This document shows, piece by piece, positions 42,946 through 52,792 of a stretch of 59,313 nt of DNA. Numbering within the stretch: position 1 is the first letter of the stretch; each line of letters begins with the position of its first letter. The stretch is from Alphaproteobacteria bacterium (GTDB lineage: Bacteria > Pseudomonadota > Alphaproteobacteria > Micavibrionales > Micavibrionaceae). The notes beneath the pieces were generated by a model that saw nothing but the letters and a program-made list of their open reading frames with translations, made no database searches and was not told where the DNA came from. Made by a program: the position numbers and the translations under genes. The stretch lies in NCBI GenBank assembly GCA_018000295.1, contig JAGNKE010000018.1, positions 1 through 59,313 of the forward strand. The letters run 5' to 3'.

Positions 42946-43794
42946 ATGTCCTCAAAGAAAATCCTTTCCCCCGAAATCACTTCCTACGACCTGCTGAAGA
43001 CGCTGGCGCTTATACTGATGATTATCGACCATTCAGGGCATTTTTTCTTTCCTTACGATCCTGCGGCGAACAATGTCGAGGTTGTCTGGTTCCGGGTTCT
43101 GGGGCGTTTTTGCATCCCGATCTGGTTTTTCCTGATCGGTTATGCCCAAACAACCGCAATCCCCAAACGCTTGTGGGTTTGCGCTGTTCTGGTTACGCTC
43201 AGCGCCATGGTGTCGGGGGGAACTATTTTCCCCCTCAATATCCTTTTCACCATTATCGCGGCGCGTTACGTGCGCGACGGGGTGGCCCGCAAGGCGCTGG
43301 AAAGCCCCGAGCATATGCGCGGGATATTCTTTCTGCTGCTCTTGGGAACGCTTCCGAGTTCCCTGATGTTCGAATATGGCTCGATTATCCTTTTCTTTGT
43401 CATCTTTGGTCAGATGAGGCGTTTTCCAGATAAAAGGTCGATGGATAAACGGTATCTCTATCTGTTTGTGTTCCTGTCGTTTTTCCTGTTCCTGTTTTCT
43501 CAGGGATTGACCCTTAATATTCCTGAGGCCAGTCAGGCGCTGGCTCTGTTTGTCGGGTTCGGTCTGGTTGCTATGGTCCTCTGGCGCTTTAAGCCTGCGA
43601 CCTATCCGAAACTCACCCGGGCGCTGGGACCGCTCCGGTATGTGCTGATGTTCACCGGGCGCCGTACGCTGGAAATCTATACCGCGCACCTGATCCTGTT
43701 CCGGGGTGCGGCGATGGTTTTATCTCCGCAGCAGTACCCTTTCTGGGGGTGGAAAATCATCGATCCGGCCCTGCTCTCGATGATCATGCCGTAA
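42946..43794 (+). CDS. TraX-family membrane protein, tandem paralogue
   Basis: 282 residues, clearly homologous along its whole length to the preceding protein: ITSYDLLKTLALILMIIDHS, WFRVLGRFCIPIWFFLIGYA, MFEYGSIILFFVIFGQMRR, TGRRTLEIYTAHLILFRGAA and a shared C-terminal FWGWK motif. It differs mainly in the loops, e.g. a longer insertion (YDPAANNVE) after the first helix. The D-H pair is conserved. Probable membrane acyltransferase; specificity unknown. It ends about 130 bases before atpH. Confidence 0.75.
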   Translation: MSSKKILSPEITSYDLLKTLALILMIIDHSGHFFFPYDPAANNVEVVWFRVLGRFCIPIWFFLIGYAQTTAIPKRLWVCAVLVTLSAMVSGGTIFPLNILFTIIAARYVRDGVARKALESPEHMRGIFFLLLLGTLPSSLMFEYGSIILFFVIFGQMRRFPDKRSMDKRYLYLFVFLSFFLFLFSQGLTLNIPEASQALALFVGFGLVAMVLWRFKPATYPKLTRALGPLRYVLMFTGRRTLEIYTAHLILFRGAAMVLSPQQYPFWGWKIIDPALLSMIMP

Positions 43795-43926
43795 ATTTGC
43801 ATTTTTTGCTTAAATAATTAACCTTTTGCGACTCCCGGGGGGCTTGTCAGGGCGGGTTGCTTATGCTAATTCTCCCCTCGTAAAAAAATTGTGCAAAACC
43901 GCTGGTAATATAGGGATACGAAAGAA

Positions 43927-44523
43927 TTGGCCAAGTCCGGTGCAGGTGAATCCGCCATCCTCTTCCGCTATGCGTCCGCCCTGCTGGACCTGGCTGAAGA
44001 AAAGAAGTCTCTTGATGTCGTTTCCGGTGATTTCGGTCAAATCGCCGAAATGGCGAAAGATTCGCAGGATTTTCAGCGTTTTCTGGCTTCCCCCCTGATC
44101 CCCAAGAGCCAGCAGACAAAAATTATTGACGGAATCGCCGATCAGGGCGGGTTTTCTCCTCTGACACGCAATTTTATTAACGTTCTCATCCGCAACGGCC
44201 GGATCGGTCTTCTCGACGGCGTGATTGCGAGGTTTTTTGAACTCAAAACCGAGAGAAGCGGCGAGGTTGCTGTCCGCATCGAGACGGCCAAGCCGCTGTC
44301 CGATGAGCAAAAAAGCGGTTTTCAGGCTAAAATTTCCACGGCCTTGGGCAAAAATGTGAAGCTTGAGACCTCGGTCGATCCCTCGATCATCGGGGGGATG
44401 GTCGTGACGATCGGGTCGGTGATGATCGACGATTCCGTCCGTAGGAAACTTGAATCTCTTGGTGCGTCCTTGACCCGGAGCGCCAATCAGAATGCAGAAC
44501 AAAACTTGAAAGAGGTAGTGTAA
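43927..44523 (+). CDS. atpH: ATP synthase F1 delta subunit
   Basis: 198 residues. The stalk subunit linking F1 to F0. The frame starts at TTG 43927 ([16 protein letters not shown]), with a GGGA about 12 bases upstream; no ATG is available at the right place, so the TTG start is probable. Visible: [52 protein letters not shown] and the C-terminal [20 protein letters not shown] typical of OSCP/delta. Its stop overlaps atpA by one base (TAATG). Confidence 0.93.
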   Translation: MAKSGAGESAILFRYASALLDLAEEKKSLDVVSGDFGQIAEMAKDSQDFQRFLASPLIPKSQQTKIIDGIADQGGFSPLTRNFINVLIRNGRIGLLDGVIARFFELKTERSGEVAVRIETAKPLSDEQKSGFQAKISTALGKNVKLETSVDPSIIGGMVVTIGSVMIDDSVRRKLESLGASLTRSANQNAEQNLKEVV

Positions 44524-46070
44524 TGGAACTTCGCGCTTCGGAAATCACCAAACTGTTGAAAGAACAAATCGCCGATTTTGAGGCTCAGGCCGACGTCGCC
44601 GAGATCGGCAAAGTGCTGTCCGTCGGGGACGGGGTTGCACGGGTCTACGGTCTTGATAATGTTCAGGCTGGGGAGATGGTCGAATTCCAGAAGGGCGTGG
44701 TCGGCATGGCGCTGAACCTCGAATCCGACAATGTCGGGGTAGTTATTTTCGGCAGCGACCGCGACATCAAAGAGGGCGATATCGTGCGCCGGACCAAGAA
44801 AATCGTCGAGATTCCGACCGGTAAAGAGCTTCTGGGCCGCGTGGTCGATCCGTTGGGCAATCCGCTCGACGGCAAGGGGCCGATCAAGGCGTCCTCCACG
44901 AGCCGGATCGAGGTTAAAGCACCGGGCATCATTCCGCGTAAATCGGTTTCCGAGCCGATGCAGACGGGCCTGAAGGCTATCGACGCGCTGGTTCCCATCG
45001 GGCGCGGGCAGCGGGAGCTGATCATCGGCGACCGTCAGACCGGAAAGACCGCCGTGGCCGTCGATACGATCATCAACCAGAAGTCGGTTAACAAATCCAA
45101 GAACGAAAAAGAAAAACTTTACTGTATCTATGTTTCTATCGGGCAGAAACGCTCGACGGTCGCGCAGCTCGTGAAGGAGCTGGAAGAGCAGGGCGCGATG
45201 GAATATTCCATCGTCGTGGCCGCGACGGCCTCCGATCCCGCGCCGCTGCAGTTCCTTGCGCCTTACGCCGGATGCACGATGGGCGAATATTTCCGCGACA
45301 ACGGAATGCACGCGCTGGCGATCTACGACGATCTGTCCAAGCAGGCGGTGGCCTACCGCCAGATGTCTCTCTTGCTGCGCCGTCCGCCGGGCCGCGAAGC
45401 TTATCCGGGGGACGTGTTTTACATTCACTCCCGTCTGCTGGAGCGTGCGGCGAAGCTCAACGACGATCATGGCGGCGGTTCCCTGACCGCGCTGCCGATT
45501 ATTGAGACGCAGGCCGGGGACATTTCTGCCTACATCCCGACGAACGTCATTTCCATCACTGACGGGCAGATTTTCCTTGAGACGGGTCTGTTCTTTAAAG
45601 GTATCCGCCCCGCGATCGACGTCGGCGCGTCCGTTTCGCGGGTGGGTTCGGCGGCACAGATCCGTGCGATGAAGCAGGTTGCGGGAACGATCAAGCTTGA
45701 ACTCGCGCAGTACCGCGAGATGGAAGCCTTTGCCCAGTTCGCGTCTGACCTTGATGCCAGTACGCAACGTCTTCTGGCGCGGGGAGCGCGTTTGACCCTT
45801 CTGCTGAAGCAGCCCCAATACCGGCCGATGCCCGTTGAGGAGCAGGTTGTGGTCATTTACGCCGGAACGCGCGGGTATCTCGATACGGTCGATATGGGTC
45901 GCGTGGAGGAGTACGAGAGCCGTCTGCTTGAGCAGATGCGCGCAAGCTCCCCTGACATTCTTGAGTCGATCCGCTCCGAGAAAAAGATTGAGGAAAAGAA
46001 CGAAGAGAAGCTTAAGGCCTTTCTTTCTGACTTTACCAAGAATTTTATCGGTAAAAAGGAAGCCGCATAA
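44523..46070 (+). CDS. atpA: ATP synthase F1 alpha subunit
   Basis: 515 residues, normal length. The non-catalytic nucleotide-binding subunit of F1. Visible: [40 protein letters not shown], Walker [14 protein letters not shown] (about 169-181), [17 protein letters not shown] (the alpha/beta signature with the arginine finger) and [19 protein letters not shown]. One-base overlap with atpH, then 75 bases to atpG containing a short UUCG-type GC hairpin without a T-tract. Confidence 0.98.
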   Translation: MELRASEITKLLKEQIADFEAQADVAEIGKVLSVGDGVARVYGLDNVQAGEMVEFQKGVVGMALNLESDNVGVVIFGSDRDIKEGDIVRRTKKIVEIPTGKELLGRVVDPLGNPLDGKGPIKASSTSRIEVKAPGIIPRKSVSEPMQTGLKAIDALVPIGRGQRELIIGDRQTGKTAVAVDTIINQKSVNKSKNEKEKLYCIYVSIGQKRSTVAQLVKELEEQGAMEYSIVVAATASDPAPLQFLAPYAGCTMGEYFRDNGMHALAIYDDLSKQAVAYRQMSLLLRRPPGREAYPGDVFYIHSRLLERAAKLNDDHGGGSLTALPIIETQAGDISAYIPTNVISITDGQIFLETGLFFKGIRPAIDVGASVSRVGSAAQIRAMKQVAGTIKLELAQYREMEAFAQFASDLDASTQRLLARGARLTLLLKQPQYRPMPVEEQVVVIYAGTRGYLDTVDMGRVEEYESRLLEQMRASSPDILESIRSEKKIEEKNEEKLKAFLSDFTKNFIGKKEAA

Positions 46071-46145
46071 TTTTGCGTGTTGATGAGGGTCGGGGCTTCG
46101 GCCCGTTAAAATAAGCGCTGTTGCGTTAAGAGGAATTAAGAAGAA

Positions 46146-47072
46146 ATGCCGAGCTTACGCGATTACAGGGACCGTATCAAATCGGTGAAATCCACCCGGA
46201 AGATCACGTCCGCCATGAAGATGGTGGCGGCCAGCAAGCTGCGCCGCGCACAGGAACAGGCCGAGGCCAGCCAGCCTTACGCCCGTTCCATGTCCGAGAT
46301 GCTTGCCCGTTTGGCCTCGAATGTCACGATTACCCCGGCCAGTCCCAAGCTTCTGGCCGGAACGGGTTCCGATAAGCGGCATCTGCTGGTTCTCGTTACC
46401 GCTGATCGCGGTTTGTGCGGCGGGTTCAACGCCTATGCCGTGAAGGAACTCAAGCTGAGGATTGCGGCCTTGCGGTCCGAGAACAAGGACGTCTCTATCG
46501 TTTGCGTGGGGCGCAAGGGGCGCGATATGATCCGCCGCGAGTATGGCAGCCTCATCGTCGAGAGTTTCCGCGATGTGTTCGGGAAGAATACCGTTGAATT
46601 TGCCGTCGCGCAGAAAATATCGGATTTTATTCTGGCGCGGTTTGAGGCCGGACAGTTCGATGTCTGCAGCGTGATCTATAACGAGTTCAAATCGATTCTC
46701 ACGCAGACTCCGGTGACGCAGCAGCTTATCCCCTTTAAGGCCCGGCAGCAGGACGCCAAGAGTACGGCTAAAGGAAAAGCCGTCAAGGCTGAGGAGCCGG
46801 TTGCGGCTTCGTTGCTTTCGCCCTACAGTTTCGAGCCCGATGAGGATGTGATCCTGAGCAAGCTTCTGCCGCGCAATCTGAGCATTCAGATTTATGGCGC
46901 GATGCTGGACAGCTCCGCCGGGGAGCAGGCGGCGCGGATGACCGCTATGGATAATGCGACGCGGAATGCCGGCGAGCGTATCAATGACCTCACGCTTCAA
47001 TACAACCGGGCGCGTCAGGCCTACATCACCAAGGAGCTGATCGAGATTATCTCCGGGGCGGAGGCGGTGTGA
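46146..47072 (+). CDS. atpG: ATP synthase F1 gamma subunit
   Basis: 308 residues. The central rotor shaft of F1. Visible: N-terminal [20 protein letters not shown] and [26 protein letters not shown], and the C-terminal [20 protein letters not shown] and [21 protein letters not shown] Lys/Ala/Glu insertion ([18 protein letters not shown], about 199-216) lengthens the usual 290-residue form a little, as in many Alphaproteobacteria. Only four bases separate it from the phosphatase gene that follows, so that gene is likely co-transcribed. Confidence 0.97.
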   Translation: MPSLRDYRDRIKSVKSTRKITSAMKMVAASKLRRAQEQAEASQPYARSMSEMLARLASNVTITPASPKLLAGTGSDKRHLLVLVTADRGLCGGFNAYAVKELKLRIAALRSENKDVSIVCVGRKGRDMIRREYGSLIVESFRDVFGKNTVEFAVAQKISDFILARFEAGQFDVCSVIYNEFKSILTQTPVTQQLIPFKARQQDAKSTAKGKAVKAEEPVAASLLSPYSFEPDEDVILSKLLPRNLSIQIYGAMLDSSAGEQAARMTAMDNATRNAGERINDLTLQYNRARQAYITKELIEIISGAEAV

Positions 47073-47076
47073 TCCT

Positions 47077-48015
47077 ATGTATGATCCAAGGGGAAAAATT
47101 TTGGACAAAACACGGTTCATGACGGGCCGTCTGGTCCTGCTTTTTTCGACTTTGGCTGTAACCGCGGTCTTGTTTTTTTTGCCGCAGGTTGCGAAGGGGG
47201 CTCCTCCTGCTCTGGAGCCTGAGGCCGTTAAGCTCTTGCCGAAAATCCCTGAAGGTACTGCTCAGGCGATTTATCCAGATTCCAGTTGGGATCCTGAAGT
47301 GCTGCGTTTTCTTCATATGGGGCCGGCTTTTCTGCCCAAGGATACTGCATTTGAAGTCCCTGCGTTTCCTGCTAACGATAGCCCTGAAACCTCTGCCGAG
47401 CTTGAGACGTTGAAAAATTTTGCAGCGAATCTTCGCACACCTGAGACCGTCAAGCTTATCGTTTTTGAAAACGATATGCCGACCCCTCTGGTTTCTTATG
47501 AAGAGGTAGGGCTTTTCTCCTCGGAGAAAAATCCTGAAGCCGAGGAACTTATAACCAAGGTTGTGGTCGATGCTGGGGTTTTCATTATTAGTTACAAAAA
47601 AGAATTCCTTCGGGTCAGGCCGGATTTTCTTGCGCCGGATTTGAAAACCGTGATCCCGAATCCGGGCCATCCTGCCTATCCGTCTGGTCATGGCGGACAA
47701 TCCCACATCGTTGGCCTTATCCTTGCCATGCTTGATGAAAAGCATAAGGATATTTACATGGCCCATGCGTGGGCGATCGGGACTCGGCGCGAGATTGCGG
47801 GCGTCCATTATCCGAGCGACAGCGTGGCCGGACGCAAACTGGCAGAGGATGTGCTGGCAAAATTAATGAAGGTTCCCGAGTTTCAGGAGCAGTTGAAGGA
47901 GGCGAAAGCGTCCTTCGTTGCCCCCGATGAGTCGGCGTTTGAGAATTATAAGCCTTTGATCATCGATCCGGCCCTGATTGTGAAACCGGAAACGCCCGAG
48001 CCGTCGAAACAGTAA
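47077..48015 (+). CDS. PAP2-family (class A acid phosphatase-like) exported phosphatase, inside the atp operon
   Basis: 312 residues from ATG 47077; a TTG at 47101 with AGGGGA about 7 bases upstream is an attractive alternative giving a shorter N-region. Signal sequence or anchor LVLLFSTLAVTAVLFFLPQV, then AKGAPPA. All three phosphatase motifs are present: K-x6-R-P in YKKEFLRVRP, PSGH in HPAYPSGHGGQSH, and R-x5-H-x3-D in RREIAGVHYPSD. The periplasmic domain resembles class A non-specific acid phosphatases. Substrate unknown: phosphomonoester, lipid phosphate or diphosphate. Position between atpG (4 bases) and atpD (40 bases) is not the standard operon layout. Confidence 0.88.
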   Translation: MYDPRGKILDKTRFMTGRLVLLFSTLAVTAVLFFLPQVAKGAPPALEPEAVKLLPKIPEGTAQAIYPDSSWDPEVLRFLHMGPAFLPKDTAFEVPAFPANDSPETSAELETLKNFAANLRTPETVKLIVFENDMPTPLVSYEEVGLFSSEKNPEAEELITKVVVDAGVFIISYKKEFLRVRPDFLAPDLKTVIPNPGHPAYPSGHGGQSHIVGLILAMLDEKHKDIYMAHAWAIGTRREIAGVHYPSDSVAGRKLAEDVLAKLMKVPEFQEQLKEAKASFVAPDESAFENYKPLIIDPALIVKPETPEPSKQ

Positions 48016-48028
48016 TTCAGATTTTTAA

Positions 48029-49537
<1,509 letters not shown>

Positions 49538-49558
49538 TATAGAGTCAGGAATTATGCG

Positions 49559-49756
49559 ATGGAAATTGCTAAGGATTTGTTCATAGCTGTTCTTCCCGCA
49601 CTCCTTATAATTGGAGTTTTCTGGTTTTTTAGAAAAGACACAAATCAGCTAGGAAATTATAGAGCAGAGTGTTTGAAAGCCATGAAAGCCCAGAACGAAA
49701 ACCTTGAACGCATCGCCAAAGCCTTGGAACAGAAAAACGGAACAGACGTAAAATGA
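49559..49756 (+). CDS. Small single-TM protein inside the atp operon
   Basis: 65 residues from ATG 49559, with AGGA about 9 bases upstream. An N-terminal membrane helix (FIAVLPALLIIGVFWFFR, about 8-25) is followed by a short charged helix (NYRAECLKAMKAQNENLERI), probably a coiled coil in the cytoplasm. Its stop overlaps the atpC start by four bases (ATGA), so translation of the two is coupled. It resembles neither atpE nor atpI nor atpF. An assembly or regulatory partner of ATP synthase is a tempting inference from position only; chance insertion cannot be excluded. Confidence 0.7.
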   Translation: MEIAKDLFIAVLPALLIIGVFWFFRKDTNQLGNYRAECLKAMKAQNENLERIAKALEQKNGTDVK

Positions 49757-50163
49757 GCAGAAAAATCCATTTCGACCTGGTGTCGCCTGAAAAGAAGCTG
49801 GTGTCCGAGGATGTCCACATGGCGGTCATCCCCGGCGATGAGGGCGTGTTCGGCGTGATGGCGGGGCATTGTTCGCTGGTGGCGTCGCTGTCCCCCGGCG
49901 TCGTGAAGCTCTACAAGGACGACAAGGGCGCCGCCCGTAAAATCTTCATCGCGGGCGGATTTGCCGATGTCACGGGTGCGAAATGCAGCATCCTTGCCGA
50001 AGAAGCCATTCCCGTCGAGGATCTGGATGCGCCCAAGCTCACGCAGGCGCTTAAAGACCTCCGCGAGGATCTGGGGCTGGCCAAGGAGAAGGCCGATCAA
50101 CGGCGCATAAAATCCCAGATCAAGCTGACGGAAGCCAAGATTTCCGCCGCTTCTGCCGCCTAA
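49753..50163 (+). CDS. atpC: ATP synthase F1 epsilon subunit
   Basis: 136 residues, normal length. Rotor subunit that can inhibit ATP hydrolysis. Visible: IHFDLVSPEKKLVSEDVHMA, IPGDEGVFGVMAGHCSLVAS and the beta-sandwich GGFADVTGAKCSILAEEA, followed by a C-terminal helical hairpin (KLTQALKDLREDLGLAKEKA). It starts inside the last four bases of the small TM gene and ends the operon. No clear terminator follows. Confidence 0.95.
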   Translation: MSRKIHFDLVSPEKKLVSEDVHMAVIPGDEGVFGVMAGHCSLVASLSPGVVKLYKDDKGAARKIFIAGGFADVTGAKCSILAEEAIPVEDLDAPKLTQALKDLREDLGLAKEKADQRRIKSQIKLTEAKISAASAA

Positions 50164-50239
50164 AGCTCTTTAATATTGACATAATTTGCCGATTCTGCTG
50201 CACTGGAGGGAAGAAAACAGAACGGCAGGGGTGTTTCCT

Positions 50240-51118
50240 ATGGGGCGTTTACAACAAGCAGGGGCCGGGTTGCTGGCCGTGATCTGGCTGACGTCGTGCA
50301 GTACGACGGCGCAAGAGCCGGAGAGTCCGGGGCAAGCCCGTATTGATGCGGCGCAACCCCTTGTCATGGTTCAGGGCGGTTCCACTGCTCCTCTTCTTCC
50401 CAACGACCGCATTTTCGATCTGACGAACCGCAGCCGTGCTCCCGCCGTTTCGGGCGATCCCTGCGATCCCACACTGGCCAACGATCTGGTGACGCGGGAG
50501 CTCTCGCGGCTTTTGGGCCGGGGCGAGACGTTCAAAAATTACAAATTTTCCGGGGAACCGGATGAAGCCTCGCGCTTTTCTCTGCAACAGCGTGTGCAGT
50601 CCTTCCGCCGTGAACGGGTGGAGCATTACGAGAAGTTGTTTGCCTGCACGCCGGGTAATGAAGGGATTCATCAACTGGCCCGCCAACTCAGCGGAAACCC
50701 GAATGATCGCAAAGTGATGGCGGAGCTTTATGTCGGGCTGATTGAGCAGCGCGGCGACGAGGTGCTCGCGCTGTATCCCCAAAAGGATTTTACCGATCTG
50801 GCGGATATGATGACGCAGATCGGGCTGAATAATTTGCGCGCCCGTTACGCCGATCTGAACGATTTCGTGCAGGAGGGCGCCCTTAAAAAGGCCATTCATG
50901 ACCGTATCGGAAAAAATCAGGAAGAGTTGGCGCTATTGGCGCTCAAGGGGGAATTGATCGAAATTTTCCAGTCCGCGAATTTTCCGCAATCCGAGCGTTT
51001 TGCCTTGCAACTGGGTATCCAGAAAATTGTGGCTGAGGAAGTCACGCAGCATCTGCTTGGAAACATTCAGAAAAAAATACCGTTCGGGATCGATAAAACC
51101 CAAGAGCATACTATCTAG
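50240..51118 (+). CDS. Lipoprotein of unknown function
   Basis: About 292 residues from ATG 50240 with CAGGGGTG upstream; the frame begins earlier without support. Signal peptide with lipobox MGRLQQAGAGLLAVIWLTSC, lipidated Cys20, so probably envelope-anchored. The rest is helical (RFSLQQRVQSFRRERVEHYE, AELYVGLIEQRGDEVLALYP, YADLNDFVQEGALKKAIHDR) with two internal Cys. Family not recognised. It converges with the LOG-family gene, overlapping by four bases, and lies after atpC with its own ribosome site. Confidence 0.6.
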   Translation: MGRLQQAGAGLLAVIWLTSCSTTAQEPESPGQARIDAAQPLVMVQGGSTAPLLPNDRIFDLTNRSRAPAVSGDPCDPTLANDLVTRELSRLLGRGETFKNYKFSGEPDEASRFSLQQRVQSFRRERVEHYEKLFACTPGNEGIHQLARQLSGNPNDRKVMAELYVGLIEQRGDEVLALYPQKDFTDLADMMTQIGLNNLRARYADLNDFVQEGALKKAIHDRIGKNQEELALLALKGELIEIFQSANFPQSERFALQLGIQKIVAEEVTQHLLGNIQKKIPFGIDKTQEHTI

Positions 51119-52077
51119 GTTTTTTCTTTAGGCGGGCTGCCGTTCTTACGGCGCAGTTCGATATGGGATTTGGTCTCGCTCGGTCCCCATTTTTCCGTGT
51201 TCAGATCGATCCTGATGTGTTTATGGGCCGCGAGTTTCTTTTTTAATTCCGCCGAGGTTTTCTCTACACTGAAAAGCTGTGTGCAGCGGTCGGAAATGAA
51301 ATGCTCCTGCTCGGCGTGGTCGATCCATTCGAGAAGATTTGAGAATTTTTCCTGCTCATTGAGAAGACCGATGGCGCGTTCGTGCTTGTCGAGCTGCTTG
51401 AGGCCCAGCGCGGAGGCCAGAATATACGTCTCCCTGACCGTTGCCGTGTCAAACACAAGATGCGCCTTTGAGGCTTTGAGTATCTCCTCCTCGAAATGCG
51501 GGAAGGTTTCCGAATTTTCTGCGGGCGCAGTTTTGGGCGGTGTCCAGCTTTTGAGAACATTAAACACTTTCGCAACGGAATCCGTTACGCGCAGGAAATC
51601 CTTGTTGTAATCAGGCAAGGTTTGCAGATAGTCGATCAGATCATCCCAATATCCTTCGATATTGACCACGACCATCGGTTTGCGGTGCAGGCCAAGGTCG
51701 GCCCAGTGCAGCACCTCCATCATCTCATCCAGAGTGCCGAAGCCGCCGGGGAGGACGATCACTGCATCGGCGCGGCGGAACATCTTCAATTTTCGTTCCC
51801 AGAGATCGGGGACGAGGATGGTTTCGTTCAGGCTGGGGTGGATGCGTTCGCTGTCCTGCAGGTTTTTCGGGATGACGCCGATGACACGGGCCTTGGCAGC
51901 CAGCGCGTTATTCGCCACGATCCCCATCAGGCCGGAATCCATGCCGCCATACACAAGAGTCTTTTTCTCCTTGCCGATGAGTTGGCCGAGTTCTGCGGCA
52001 GCGTCCTTGAACACGGGGCGGCAGCGCCCGGAAGAGCCGAGATACACCGTGACGCGCTGGATGTCGGAGAGCTTCAT
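51115..52077 (-). CDS. LOG-family protein (TIGR00730 type) with C-terminal extension
   Basis: 320 residues. Residues 1-190 have the LOG/lysine-decarboxylase-like Rossmann signature: VTVYLGSSGRC, YGGMDSGLMGIVAN, WERKLKMF and PGGFGTLDEMMEVL (110-123), and resemble cytokinin-riboside-monophosphate phosphoribohydrolases, which release base from nucleoside monophosphates. In the usual Y-G-G-G motif one Gly is Met here. About 130 extra residues (from SETFPHFEEEILKAS onward) are not part of the standard enzyme. It lies 11 bases downstream of pabA and probably shares its transcript. Confidence 0.82.
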   Translation of the reverse strand: MKLSDIQRVTVYLGSSGRCRPVFKDAAAELGQLIGKEKKTLVYGGMDSGLMGIVANNALAAKARVIGVIPKNLQDSERIHPSLNETILVPDLWERKLKMFRRADAVIVLPGGFGTLDEMMEVLHWADLGLHRKPMVVVNIEGYWDDLIDYLQTLPDYNKDFLRVTDSVAKVFNVLKSWTPPKTAPAENSETFPHFEEEILKASKAHLVFDTATVRETYILASALGLKQLDKHERAIGLLNEQEKFSNLLEWIDHAEQEHFISDRCTQLFSVEKTSAELKKKLAAHKHIRIDLNTEKWGPSETKSHIELRRKNGSPPKEKT

Positions 52078-52088
52078 TTTTTATGCCC

Positions 52089-52703
52089 TTATCCCGCCAG
52101 AGCCTGCGGCGCGTTTATCTTGCGGCTGCGGTTCCACTCATCGGCTATGATGACGAAGTTATAGAGCAGGTCGATGCCCGTGGGGGTCAGGACGGATTCG
52201 GGGTGGAACTGTACGCCGAAGGTCGGATACTCCCTGTGCCGCATCGCCATGATTTCGCCGTTGGGGGCGCGGGCGGTGACGATCAGGGGGGTGTTTTCGG
52301 GTAGTTGCGTGACGAGGGAATGATAGCGTCCGATCTTCATCGGGCTGGGCTGATCCCTGAATAATCCCGTTCCGTCATGCTCGATCTGCGTGGCCTTGCC
52401 GTGGACGGGTTTTTCGGCGCGGATGGTCTTGCCTCCGAAGGCTTCACCGATGGCCTGATGGCCCAGACACACGCCGAGTATGGGGATTGTGGCTGCGAAT
52501 TTTTTTACGGCCTCGACGCAGATTCCGGCTTGCTCCGGCGCGCACGGGCCGGGGGAGAGAATGATCGTGTCGGGGCGCATCGCCTCGACCTCTTCGAGCG
52601 TTACGCAATCGTTGCGGCGCACCTCATAGCTGCCGCCGAGCCGCTCGACATAGCGGGCGAGGTTGTAGACGAAGGAGTCGTAATTGTCGATCACCAAAAT
52701 CAT
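52089..52703 (-). CDS. pabA: Aminodeoxychorismate synthase component 2 (glutamine amidotransferase)
   Basis: 204 residues of class I glutamine amidotransferase. It provides ammonia to PabB for 4-amino-4-deoxychorismate in folate synthesis; the same fold serves TrpE in some species. Visible: ILVIDNYDSFVYNLARY, LSPGPCAPEQAG (oxyanion), nucleophile C79 in GVCLGHQAIGEAFGG, and H167/E169 in FGVQFHPESVLTP. The partner gene immediately upstream is of PabB type, so pabA is preferred to trpG. Eleven bases separate it from the LOG gene. Confidence 0.9.
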   Translation of the reverse strand: MILVIDNYDSFVYNLARYVERLGGSYEVRRNDCVTLEEVEAMRPDTIILSPGPCAPEQAGICVEAVKKFAATIPILGVCLGHQAIGEAFGGKTIRAEKPVHGKATQIEHDGTGLFRDQPSPMKIGRYHSLVTQLPENTPLIVTARAPNGEIMAMRHREYPTFGVQFHPESVLTPTGIDLLYNFVIIADEWNRSRKINAPQALAG

Positions 52704-52792
52704 GGGCGGATATTAACGATTGGCCCTTGCAAAAGGAAGTGTTCTTTGGTGTAACCCACAGATTTCATGGTGTTTTTCCCGCTTTTATGGGC

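Noticed and set aside
44487..45818. 443-codon minus-strand frame across atpA
   Set aside because: Exactly antisense to atpA, which has full family motifs; the long open frame results from GC-biased third positions. The encoded sequence is Arg/Asp/Leu-rich without motifs.
46084..46115. Terminator between atpA and atpG
   Set aside because: A short GC hairpin with a UUCG-type loop is present, but no T-tract follows, and atpG must be expressed with atpA. At most an mRNA-stability element.
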